From contig NZQV01000018.1 in NCBI GenBank assembly GCA_002696035.1, positions 124,001-188,000 of the forward strand: a DNA stretch of 64,000 bases, given 5' to 3'. Position numbers and translations under genes: made by a program. The notes beneath the pieces were generated by a model. That model was not told the DNA's origin. It did not search any database and worked only from the letters and a program-made list of their open reading frames with translations. Positions within the stretch are counted from its first letter, which is position 1. Each line of letters opens with the position of its first letter. Positions 43,740-51,602 of this stretch are shown one piece after another. The DNA comes from Balneola sp. (lineage in GTDB: Bacteria > Bacteroidota > Rhodothermia > Balneolales > Balneolaceae).

Positions 43740-44768
43740 TTACTCGAAATACACTGAACCGTCGGTTTGTACCGCATACTCAAATGTGAAATAACGAGCT
43801 TCGGGTCGGGTAGCAGAATCAGCAAACTCTTCGGTAGAGGTATCCGGATTGCCCTCGTAATAACTGATCATGCGGACTTTAGCGTACTTCCCATCGGGAG
43901 TTTGTACGATCAGGGTCAATCCATCCACAGGGAGTACAGCGTGGCTCGGAGGCGTATTCCCGGTATAAGAGTACCAGTTTGAATTGTCTTCTTCGTAGCC
44001 TTCGGTTGGCGCTTCAGTCACATCCGCAAAAGGAATATTCAAGTCTAGAATACCGCCGCCATTTTCAGCATTAGCGTTGATAGCCGTTCCGGAAAATGCA
44101 ATATCCCATTGAGAAGAAGACGCATCTTCTACGATCTCGCCGGTATCCAGATCAAAGTAGGTCTCGGTATCTTCGTGATATAGCTGGGTATTTTCAGCTT
44201 CGGTTTGCAAGGTGTAATTGAAGGTAAAAAAACGACTCTCGTTTTCTGTATCGGAATCCCTGTAATAACTCAGGATCTCAATTTTGGCAAACTCTCCTTC
44301 GGGCGTTTGCACTACAATAGAATGATCTTTTTTTGGGGTGATGAAATGCGTGTTAAAGTCATAATCGTACCAGGAACTTCGTTCTGTCTCCGAAGCATAT
44401 CCGTCGGCCGGAGCGTCTTGAAGATCAGCATATCCGGTGCTGATCACCTGAATTCCTCCACCATGACCAGCGTTCGCGATGAGTGTGGTACCTCCAAAGC
44501 CAATATCCCAGCTCGCATCGGTAGAGTCTTCAATAATTTCTCCGGTGTTTAGATCAAAGAACGTATAACCGGGATTGGTTTCGGTATTTCCTTCTACATT
44601 TTCTTCAGGAGCTCGTGTGGCACTCAGGGTATTTACGTTACCGGGGATGTCCTCAGCCATTTCTGCAACTACAGGTTGCGGTCCGTCATTTCCTGTCGAA
44701 TCACAAGCTGTGAAGGCTAAGGATGCAAACAGAAGTACTACTAATAATTTGTGTTGGGTTAATTGCAT
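43740..44768 (-). CDS. lipoprotein with two tandem HmuY domains
   Basis: A 342-residue protein starting at ATG 44768, giving a lipoprotein signal with Cys22 (SLAFTAC). The upstream ATG 44825 would put 19 polar residues in front and overlap the receptor gene. Two HmuY domains (residues ~66-190 and ~198-340) share the same order: FFDLNTGEII/YFDLDTGEIV, SWDIGF/QWDIAF, NA..GGGI, and IVVQTPEGEFAKIEILSYY/LIVQTPDGKYAKVRMISYY. HmuY captures heme outside the cell and passes it to a TonB receptor in Porphyromonas. Single-domain forms are usual, so the duplication is notable. It follows the receptor gene by 28 nt and precedes the chelatase-like gene by 40 nt. Confidence 0.88.
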   Translation of the reverse strand: MQLTQHKLLVVLLFASLAFTACDSTGNDGPQPVVAEMAEDIPGNVNTLSATRAPEENVEGNTETNPGYTFFDLNTGEIIEDSTDASWDIGFGGTTLIANAGHGGGIQVISTGYADLQDAPADGYASETERSSWYDYDFNTHFITPKKDHSIVVQTPEGEFAKIEILSYYRDSDTENESRFFTFNYTLQTEAENTQLYHEDTETYFDLDTGEIVEDASSSQWDIAFSGTAINANAENGGGILDLNIPFADVTEAPTEGYEEDNSNWYSYTGNTPPSHAVLPVDGLTLIVQTPDGKYAKVRMISYYEGNPDTSTEEFADSATRPEARYFTFEYAVQTDGSVYFE

Positions 44769-44796
44769 GGTGTATTTGGAGTGATTTTTTAAAGGA

Positions 44797-47145
44797 TTAA
44801 TAGAGTTGAATTTTAAATTGCGCATAAAATGTTCTGCCGGGATTTGAAGGCATAAACCTAGGACTTTGGAAATTCAGCAGATTATCGACGCCTACCTGAA
44901 GTCGGTATTTGCCGGCAAATATTTTTGAGAGGGAGGCATTGATCGTAGTCTTTTTCAGATACGATTCTGTTGTGCCCAGGAATGAAGAGGTAGCAATGTC
45001 TTTTGGATCCAGTGCATACTCACCCTCATCAGGGGTTTTGTTGTTGTTGGAATCGCCAAACCAGTATCGGCCGCGATATAGGAATCGCAGGTTGGAGTCA
45101 ATGCCCAGCCGATCAAAAGTATAAAACAGCTTTGCATTCCAGCTGTGCTTAGAACGGTTGAACATCGGGATATAATCTTTGCGGGTTTGGGTCACCACCC
45201 TCCCATCTACTACTTCATCAAATTCGCGGGTGATCTGTCGCCTGGCATCTAAATATTGATAGCCTATGCTGAACCTGAAGTTTTCAATTTCTGTGGAGCT
45301 AAACCTTAATTCCGTTTCAATTCCCTGCGTATAGATCTTATTCAGATTGAAATAAGAAAACACCGACTGGCCGTTACTCTTCACCGCAATACGCTGTGTA
45401 TCAATAAGATCTTGAACATCATTTCGGAAAGCATTTAACCGAAGCTGAATCCCATCAAAAGGAAACAGATCGAAGCCGACATTGTATGCGAATGATTGCT
45501 CGGATTTGATCTTCCCAATGCTATTCGGATTGATGAACAATTCCTCAATTTGTCCTTCCGATTCAAGACGATCGACTCCATCGCTTACGGTATTGGAACC
45601 AAATACGCTATATCCGGCCTGGGCATTTGTGAAATTCAAATACAGCTGACGGAACTCGGGAGCTTTAAATCCACCGCCCACTGAGGCGCGAATATGGATC
45701 AATTCATTGGGTTTATATAAGCCGGAGAACTTGGGACTCCACTGAGAAGCGTATTCATTATGAGCATCAAACCGAAAGCCGGTCGTAATAGATAATTCGT
45801 CTGTGATACTCCATTCATGCTGGCCGAATAGAAAATAACTTTGAAAAGGAGGGACATCGGTATAATTTTCTGATACCAACTCCTCGTGGTTCATTCCCAC
45901 CCCAAAAATGGACGTATGCTGCTTATTCCAGAATGTTGAACTTTTCAGCTCATATTTATTCAGTGTTTGATCGAAATTGCTGTTAGCATATAGTTCACCG
46001 CTCTCAATAAATTGAGATTCCGACTCGCTGTTAAATCGACTAAAAAATGCTGATGCATCAAAGACCTGTCGGTCTCCCAGCCTGAAACTTATTTCCGGAC
46101 TGGCACTGTAATTTTTCTGTCCTTCATCCTGGAGAATTCGCTGAATTCCACTTTCTCTGTCTATATCAACCAGGGAATTGTGCCCCTCCTGATAATAGCG
46201 GGACTGTACCGAAAACGATAAAGCCGGAGTCACATCATACTCTACTCCCCCTGAGAATGTGTAGCTGTTGTATTCAGGAATCGTTGGAGCAATGGTTTCT
46301 TCATTCAGATCAAAGCCATTCGATCCATTAGTATTAGCAAAAAATTGTCCACTAAGCTTTTCTTTTCGGAATGAAAGATTGGTAGATCCGTCAAAAGAAG
46401 CGTGGGATCCCAGCTGTCCGGTTACATCCCAGGACAACGGCTCATTGCCTTTTTCGGTGATGATATTGATGACCCCAGCCAGTGCATCACTGCCCCAAAG
46501 TGCGGAAGATGGCCCTTTTACGATCTCGATCTGCTTCACGTCGCCAATCGATAACCGATCCAAATTCAACGTGCCCGCAGAGCGACCGATCACAGGCTGA
46601 TTATCGATCATGATCAGCGTGTAATTCGGATCAAATCCCTGCATTTGCAGGCCCGTGCCATGATCAGAAATGATGTTGAGTCCCGTTTGCTCCAGTAAAA
46701 TATCACTAAGCCGGGTACTTCCACTTAATTCAATTTCTTCATCCGATATCACCGAAACCGGAATGCTAACTTCTTCCACATCGCGCTGTGTTCGGGTGGC
46801 CGTGATCACCATGGTTCCGGAATCATATACCGCTTCTTTTAAAACAATGATGACACTTCCTGCCGAGTTACTATTCAGGTCAATGCGCTTTTTTGCCGTT
46901 TCATATCCAAGTCGACTGACCACAAGATTTACAGATCCTTTGCTGATCTCTCCCACAAAGATCTCAAACTCCCCCGCTGAATTTGAGATGGTCGTAGAAC
47001 CGAATTCCTTTATATAAATATGTGACTCGGAAAGAGGTTCACCCTCTTCATTTTGGATGTTGCCCTGTATGGTTTGTGCTTGACCGGAAATCGCAGATAA
47101 TAGAAAAAGGAAGCTAAATGTGAATTTTAGCGCCATTAGGTTCAA
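44797..47145 (-). CDS. TonB-dependent receptor, probable heme receptor
   Basis: A 782-residue outer-membrane receptor. Signal peptide ends near SGQAQ (residue 23); a CarboxypepD_reg-like domain follows (about 27-105); the plug spans ~115-225 (DILLEQTGLNIISDHG, IVKGPSSALWGSDALAGVINIITEKG), then a barrel ending in FYAQFKIQLY. Its plug resembles the HmuR/BtuB/Cir group. With the HmuY lipoprotein and chelatase-like gene downstream it forms a heme-uptake operon in the hmuRY sense (order here receptor-HmuY-chelatase). A strong promoter with two palindromes lies upstream (47180-47230). Confidence 0.92.
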   Translation of the reverse strand: MNLMALKFTFSFLFLLSAISGQAQTIQGNIQNEEGEPLSESHIYIKEFGSTTISNSAGEFEIFVGEISKGSVNLVVSRLGYETAKKRIDLNSNSAGSVIIVLKEAVYDSGTMVITATRTQRDVEEVSIPVSVISDEEIELSGSTRLSDILLEQTGLNIISDHGTGLQMQGFDPNYTLIMIDNQPVIGRSAGTLNLDRLSIGDVKQIEIVKGPSSALWGSDALAGVINIITEKGNEPLSWDVTGQLGSHASFDGSTNLSFRKEKLSGQFFANTNGSNGFDLNEETIAPTIPEYNSYTFSGGVEYDVTPALSFSVQSRYYQEGHNSLVDIDRESGIQRILQDEGQKNYSASPEISFRLGDRQVFDASAFFSRFNSESESQFIESGELYANSNFDQTLNKYELKSSTFWNKQHTSIFGVGMNHEELVSENYTDVPPFQSYFLFGQHEWSITDELSITTGFRFDAHNEYASQWSPKFSGLYKPNELIHIRASVGGGFKAPEFRQLYLNFTNAQAGYSVFGSNTVSDGVDRLESEGQIEELFINPNSIGKIKSEQSFAYNVGFDLFPFDGIQLRLNAFRNDVQDLIDTQRIAVKSNGQSVFSYFNLNKIYTQGIETELRFSSTEIENFRFSIGYQYLDARRQITREFDEVVDGRVVTQTRKDYIPMFNRSKHSWNAKLFYTFDRLGIDSNLRFLYRGRYWFGDSNNNKTPDEGEYALDPKDIATSSFLGTTESYLKKTTINASLSKIFAGKYRLQVGVDNLLNFQSPRFMPSNPGRTFYAQFKIQLY

Positions 47146-47179
47146 ATCTAAATAGTAGTTAGCGGAATAATTTCTGCGC

Positions 47180-47210
47180 CAAACTTATTTAGACTTGTTA
47201 TAAATAACAA
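47180..47210 (-). promoter_or_regulatory. Bacteroidota-type promoter of the heme operon
   Basis: On the minus strand, TTG (47210-47208), a 20-nt spacer and TAAGTTTG (47187-47180) match TTTG-N19/20-TAnnTTTG with a perfect -7 box. Start of transcription would be near 47173, 28 nt before the ATG. Confidence 0.6.
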
Positions 47211-47230
47211 CACTATTTAGAATTATTCTA
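47195..47230 (-). promoter_or_regulatory. two palindromes, possible iron/heme operator
   Basis: TTGTTAT-AA-ATAACAA (47195-47210) covers the -33 region and spacer. TAGAAT-T-ATTCTA (47218-47230), a 6-1-6 palindrome of the shape seen in Fur boxes, lies just upstream. Which regulator binds is not known from the sequence. Confidence 0.45.
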
Positions 47231-47293
47231 TATAATTGTTTTGGGATTTCGGTATTGAAGAGATTAAATGGGGTTTAGCTTTTTTCGTTTTCA

Positions 47294-47594
47294 AACGTCA
47301 GACCATTTCCGAATTATTCAGGTAAACATTATGGTGGGCAAATAAGGCTATTCAATTCGGTTTTGCCTTTTCAGTGGTCAGACGAATTCTTTTCTTCGCA
47401 AGTTCTCGTCCGACGACTACAGCTCGTCCGACGAATGATTCTAGGCCAGATTGTTCTTTTTTGACCCTCAAACAGATTGCCCTTTCCAATCGTCGGACCA
47501 CTTCTTATTGGATTTTGCAACCTAATTGGTGGAGGGTAAAAGCTTATACCGAGGGTTTCTCGCTTCAGTGGCCAGACGAATTCTTTATTCTTCC
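47294..47594. repeat. cluster of GTCNGACGA-type motifs
   Basis: Related motifs: AACGTCAGACCATTTC (47294-47309, inverted), TCAGTGGTCAGACGAATTC (47371-47389), CTCGTCCGACGA twice (47405-47435), AATCGTCGGACCACTTC (47488-47504, inverted) and TCAGTGGCCAGACGAATTC (47565-47583). The first and last direct copies share TTCAGTGG.CAGACGAATTCTTT, about 194 bp apart. Confidence 0.55.
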
Positions 47595-47665
47595 ACATAC
47601 TTTTCCTGAATGAATTTTTAATTCAGCTTTTCTTTTAAGGAAACCGATCTTTTTGCAGGAAAGCA

Positions 47666-47697
47666 TTGAATTTTGAAAGCTAAAAGTGCTATCTTTG
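47666..47697 (+). promoter_or_regulatory. promoter of tRNA-Leu(GAG)
   Basis: TTG (47666-47668), 21-nt spacer, and a perfect TATCTTTG (47690-47697), 23 nt upstream of the tRNA 5' end. Confidence 0.6.
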
Positions 47698-47720
47698 TCG
47701 CCCTTCTAAAATGTATTTTT

Positions 47721-47804
47721 GCTCACGTGGCGGAACTGGTAGACGCGTGCGCTTGAGGGGCGTATGGCCTAACGGCCGTGGAGGTTCGATTCCTCTCGTG
47801 AGCA
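47721..47804 (+). tRNA. tRNA-Leu(GAG)
   Basis: An 84-nt class II tRNA. Acceptor GCTCACG pairs with CGTGAGC (47797-47803), discriminator A; anticodon stem TGCGC/GCGTA around loop TTGAGGG gives anticodon GAG; a long variable arm (ATGGCCTAACGGCCGT) follows, then T arm GAGG-TTCGATT-CCTC. CCA is not encoded. A terminator follows. Confidence 0.95.
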
Positions 47805-47814
47805 CATAAAAATT

Positions 47815-47851
47815 AAGCCAAGCTTTGTTTAATCAATAGCTTGGCTTTTTT
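47815..47851 (+). terminator. terminator after tRNA-Leu
   Basis: AAGCCAAGCT (47815-47824) and AGCTTGGCTT (47838-47847) form a perfect 10-bp stem followed by T residues. Confidence 0.9.
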
Positions 47852-47887
47852 GATTATCCCTACCTGAACAACATTTATACCACTTTT

Positions 47888-50347
47888 CTAAAACAACCGT
47901 GCCACACTCACTCCAAAAAAGAACCCAGGCTGATCTATACGATACGCCACATCCGCGCGGAAGAGGTTAAAGATATTACTGAGCGAAAGTCCGGCTTCAA
48001 TATGCAGATCCTCGGCCGTTATTGGGGATAATCCGTAACGGGAATTGAATTCATTGACCTGCTCCTGCTTCACCCAGGTTTTCCCAACCCCGCCAAATGC
48101 GATGATACTCAACCCGGTTTTGGAGGCATCCCTCCATCCCAGCATTTCCAGTGGAACACTTTTGAAGTTATGCTCGGCATTTAAAGCAAAATAGCTAGCC
48201 CCTTCATAAGGGATGAATCGCTTTGCGCGAAAAGCACCGAATGGGGTAAAAATTCCGGGAGCTACATCTAACACTTCATTTTTTTGGATGGGAAGATCTC
48301 CCAGATAAGTTCCTGCATTCACCCTCATGTTCAACGTGTTCGGGAAGAACCGCCGCTGATAAAAAGTTTCAAATTCACGATACAGATCTACTTTAAAACG
48401 GGTGTAATCCCAGCTGCTGCCCAAGAATGTAGCGGATTGTTCGACGGTGAATTCAAAGTCATCGGCTCCTATAATGCCATAAGCCTTTTTATTATTTCCG
48501 CCCCGCCAAGTAAACTGAACAGCACTCAGATTGCCTTCATCCACATAACTGTTGGGGCGCTGAATCTCATCCCGACCTAAAATATCGTAATCTGTTTTAT
48601 AGTCGATGCTACTGTGATCTTCATAGGCATAGGTTAATTCTAATCGTCCCGGAAAATCCGACATCAGGTAGGCGGCCCCCAGTGCAAATCTCTTATTCCG
48701 GTAATAATCAAAGTAATCGGGGTAGCCTATGATCGAAGTTACCGTGGTCATCTCCGGGGTGAACATATCGGAATTGTAACGAGTCTCATTTTTCACCCGG
48801 TATTCTGAAATCAGCCCAAACCTGCGGGTTGATTTCAATGGCCGCCAGCTCATCTCGATGCCGTATGAAAATGACTCTAAGCCCGAACCATACCCGGTAC
48901 TATATCCTGCAAATATCTCAGAGTATAACCGATTGTCTACATAACCCCGTGAATGCTTCAATCCGCCGTAAAAAGCGTCCACCCGGTTGAATTTTGCTTG
49001 CGGGGTGAGGTTTCTGGTCAGTGCAGAAAACAAGTTACTGCGCCCGCTTCTTGATGTAGTTGATGCGCTGTCGGTACCTGAACCGGAACCACTGCTTACC
49101 GATGCTCCTGATTCATCTTCATCCCAATCTATAAAACGGGTTAAAAATCCCTGAGGGCGAAATGCTTTTTCGAGAGTAGTGTTGCTATCTACCGTGGCGT
49201 AAGCGAATTCTTCCTCGGTATCCAGTGGAATGATCTCGATCTCATTTACAAACAAGGAATCCCCTGAATTGATGGTAGTCGAATCCACAGAAAAACGATC
49301 GTTGTCATTAAAAATTGAATCCGGATGCGTGATGTTTACCTCATAATCACTGAGTCGGGCCACCTGCCTGAAACCAATTGGGGGGAATCGAAGTCCAACC
49401 ACGCCAATCTCCACCAGGCCTTCGATACGGACATCCACAGGAAGCCAGAACTCTCCGCCAAAATTGCTGAATTGTTGTTTGTAGGAAAGATCAAAATCCT
49501 GAACCGGAGGAGGAAACTGAACCACGGAATTAGGTTTAAGATCCATTTCAAGGACCGCGTATTCTTCTCCCAAAACAAAAATGGTCCCTTCAAAAAGCGG
49601 CTGGAGTTTACGATCAGAGGATACAGACAGCTCATAAACCACCTGACCATCCAGCGACTGAATATCCTCGAGGGTGAAATTGTAGAACTTGAGGGCATCC
49701 GGGTGCGTAACGCCCACCATATTAAACCCGGCAATATCCAGATTATCATCATAGAAATTAGGGAGATAACTTACCCCGGCAAAGTTATCGGCCGCGTCAA
49801 TATTAGCTGTTTGTCTTCTTGATTTCAGGATCTCCCGAGATCCTTTTTCTTTATCCCAATAGGCTACTGAAATACTTTCGGTAATGGAAATGATGGTGGT
49901 ATCATTTCGGAGCTGCTGTCGCGTATAAGCTTCTGCCTTGTACGTTTTCAGATTGGCTCTCCACTCTTGCTTCCTTCGAATCACTTCCTTCATAATGGCC
50001 GTTGCAGGATCTTCGCCAGTCACCACGATCTCTCCCATTTGAGCAACGGAGGGTTTCAGAATAAAATCAATGGGACCGGAATTTGCATTTACGGTCTTTT
50101 CCTGACTTTCGAAACCTAAAAATCGCACCACCACTGTGACGGGAAACTCCTTTACGGAAAGACTGAATTCTCCATCCTGATTGGAGATTGTTCCTTTATA
50201 CGTATCTTTGATAATAACGTGGGCAGCAGGAAGAGGCTCTCCGGTCTCGGCGTCTACGATTTTACCGGATACTTTTTGTTGAGCCAGCGCTGGAAGTGTT
50301 CCAATTCCGAAGATAAGAAGAAGTACGAGGACCGAAGATCTATACAT
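47888..50347 (-). CDS. DUF5686/carboxypeptidase-regulatory outer-membrane protein
   Basis: An 819-residue protein: signal peptide (cleavage near LPALAQ, residue 22), a CarboxypepD_reg-like domain (~25-110, GKIVDAETGEPLPAAHVIIKD), then a DUF5686 region (KEVIRRKQEWRANLKTYKAEAYTRQ; QFSNFGGEFWLPVDVRIEG) and a C-terminal 16-strand-like barrel ending in FFFGVSVARLF. This layout is restricted to Bacteroidota and its function is not established; an outer-membrane transport or assembly role is plausible. Upstream lies tRNA-Arg (divergent). Confidence 0.88.
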   Translation of the reverse strand: MYRSSVLVLLLIFGIGTLPALAQQKVSGKIVDAETGEPLPAAHVIIKDTYKGTISNQDGEFSLSVKEFPVTVVVRFLGFESQEKTVNANSGPIDFILKPSVAQMGEIVVTGEDPATAIMKEVIRRKQEWRANLKTYKAEAYTRQQLRNDTTIISITESISVAYWDKEKGSREILKSRRQTANIDAADNFAGVSYLPNFYDDNLDIAGFNMVGVTHPDALKFYNFTLEDIQSLDGQVVYELSVSSDRKLQPLFEGTIFVLGEEYAVLEMDLKPNSVVQFPPPVQDFDLSYKQQFSNFGGEFWLPVDVRIEGLVEIGVVGLRFPPIGFRQVARLSDYEVNITHPDSIFNDNDRFSVDSTTINSGDSLFVNEIEIIPLDTEEEFAYATVDSNTTLEKAFRPQGFLTRFIDWDEDESGASVSSGSGSGTDSASTTSRSGRSNLFSALTRNLTPQAKFNRVDAFYGGLKHSRGYVDNRLYSEIFAGYSTGYGSGLESFSYGIEMSWRPLKSTRRFGLISEYRVKNETRYNSDMFTPEMTTVTSIIGYPDYFDYYRNKRFALGAAYLMSDFPGRLELTYAYEDHSSIDYKTDYDILGRDEIQRPNSYVDEGNLSAVQFTWRGGNNKKAYGIIGADDFEFTVEQSATFLGSSWDYTRFKVDLYREFETFYQRRFFPNTLNMRVNAGTYLGDLPIQKNEVLDVAPGIFTPFGAFRAKRFIPYEGASYFALNAEHNFKSVPLEMLGWRDASKTGLSIIAFGGVGKTWVKQEQVNEFNSRYGLSPITAEDLHIEAGLSLSNIFNLFRADVAYRIDQPGFFFGVSVARLF

Positions 50348-50452
50348 TTTGATGAACTATGTTGACGTGAAATAACAACGAACTTCTACTTATCTGAAGC
50401 TGATTAGTTACATCAACCTACGTATATTTTGCAAAAACATTGCCTTCTAAAT

Positions 50453-50525
50453 GACCCTGTAGTTCAATTGGATAGAATAGGGACCTCCTAAGTCCTAGAT
50501 CTGGGTTCGATTCCCGGCGGGGTCA
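50453..50525 (+). tRNA. tRNA-Arg(CCT)
   Basis: A 73-nt tRNA. Acceptor GACCCTG / CGGGGTC (50453-50459, 50518-50524), D stem GTTC/GAAT, anticodon stem GGGAC/GTCCT with loop CTCCTAA giving CCT, T arm CTGGG-TTCGATT-CCCGG, discriminator A. CCA is not encoded. A near -7 box TATTTTG-like element lies at 50423-50431. Confidence 0.95.
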
Positions 50526-50565
50526 CTAGAATTTTGAACATTGAATGTTGAATATCGAAGTGTTC

Positions 50566-51237
50566 TTAGTTTTCAGCCACAGTCAGCAGTTCTTCCAGCT
50601 TTTTCACGGAAAGGCCTTCAAAGTCATCTATTACCAGCGCGCAGGTGTTCATTTCTTCGTGGGTGTGGGTGGTAGCTACCCCTACAACTGTGGCGCCGGC
50701 ATCCTGTCCTGATCTCACCCCAGAGATGGAGTCTTCAAATACGATACATTTTTCAGGATCAACCCCAACTGTTTTTGCTGCTTTCAGGTAGGGTTCCGGA
50801 TCGGGTTTGCTTTTGGTGACGTGAGAGGAATTAAGCACCGCCTCGAAATGATCGATGATCCCCAGTTCGGCCAAAATATAATCGGCGTTCTCAGCCGGGG
50901 CGGAAGTGGCTACTACTTTTTTGATTCCGGCCTCATCCAGCAGATCCAGAAATTCGATGAGTCCCGGAACTACGTGTTCACTAGGTTTAAACACTTCACG
51001 AAACATCTGCTCTTTTTCATCCGCGAAGGCTTCTATGGTTTCCTGGGAGATATCATCCCCAAACACATTGGGAATCCAGTCCTGATTGGTGCGACCGTAT
51101 ACTTTTTCAAGAAGATCCTGCTCGGTAAGTTCCTGCCCTTTTTGATGACAGAATTTTTGCAAAATAACTTTATGCACGGGATTACTGTGTACAATAACAC
51201 CATCCATATCAAAGATAACAGCAGAAATGTTGCTCAT
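50566..51237 (-). CDS. HAD-superfamily hydrolase, beta-phosphoglucomutase-like
   Basis: A 223-residue phosphatase/phosphomutase: motif I VIFDMDGVIVHSNP (D9/D11 region), a helical cap domain, motif II VVATSAPAEN and motif IV CIVFEDSISGVRSGQDAGATVVGV. Close in layout to the PgmB/YcjU group that acts on sugar phosphates. The substrate is open. It lies 52 nt downstream of the GlsB-like gene on the same strand and may belong to that group. Confidence 0.88.
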   Translation of the reverse strand: MSNISAVIFDMDGVIVHSNPVHKVILQKFCHQKGQELTEQDLLEKVYGRTNQDWIPNVFGDDISQETIEAFADEKEQMFREVFKPSEHVVPGLIEFLDLLDEAGIKKVVATSAPAENADYILAELGIIDHFEAVLNSSHVTKSKPDPEPYLKAAKTVGVDPEKCIVFEDSISGVRSGQDAGATVVGVATTHTHEEMNTCALVIDDFEGLSVKKLEELLTVAEN

Positions 51238-51289
51238 GAATTTATGAAGTATTTGATCGAGTGAGTTAGATTCTAGAAAAGAATTAGGA

Positions 51290-51577
51290 TCAGGCTTTTA
51301 TTTTATTTCGCCCTCTTATAAGTGCACCCAGTACCGAAGTGAAAAGTGCGGCACCAATGATGGACCAGATCACAGGAAATGGATTTCCGCTGATTACAAT
51401 GGTCCACAGTTCCGGCAAGCCAAGTTCGGTTGCTATCCATTTGCCAAGGATGGCTCCTATAAAACCGACCCCGGATGTAACAAGGCAGCCACCAAAACTG
51501 TAGCCGCTTATGCTTTGTCCTATTCCTCCACAAATAGCTGCAATGAGTAGTAATAACAGAAATCCAAAAATTGACAT
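51290..51577 (-). CDS. GlsB/YeaQ/YmgE-family small membrane protein
   Basis: A 95-residue protein with three TM helices and the family's Gly-rich core (ICGGIGQSISGYSFGGCLVTSGVGFIGAILGKWIA). These transglycosylase-associated proteins are stress-linked but lack catalytic residues, and their role is unclear. Lies between the ABC ATPase and HAD genes, 25 nt after the former. Confidence 0.88.
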   Translation of the reverse strand: MSIFGFLLLLLIAAICGGIGQSISGYSFGGCLVTSGVGFIGAILGKWIATELGLPELWTIVISGNPFPVIWSIIGAALFTSVLGALIRGRNKIKA

Positions 51578-51602
51578 AATAATTGAGTTTAAGTGATACT
51601 GA

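Larger units (their letters stand above)
47146..47720. other. 575-nt gene-free region between heme operon and tRNA-Leu
   Basis: Holds the heme-operon promoter and two palindromes (47180-47230), the GTCNGACGA-type repeat cluster (47294-47594), and the tRNA-Leu promoter (47666-47697). No ORF is supported. Confidence 0.6.

Noticed and set aside
44769-44825. Upstream ATG for the HmuY gene
   Set aside because: It would precede the lipoprotein signal with 19 polar residues and overlap the receptor gene.
47294-47594. Possible attachment site (att) beside tRNA-Leu
   Set aside because: No duplicated tRNA 3' end and no integrase gene in the window.
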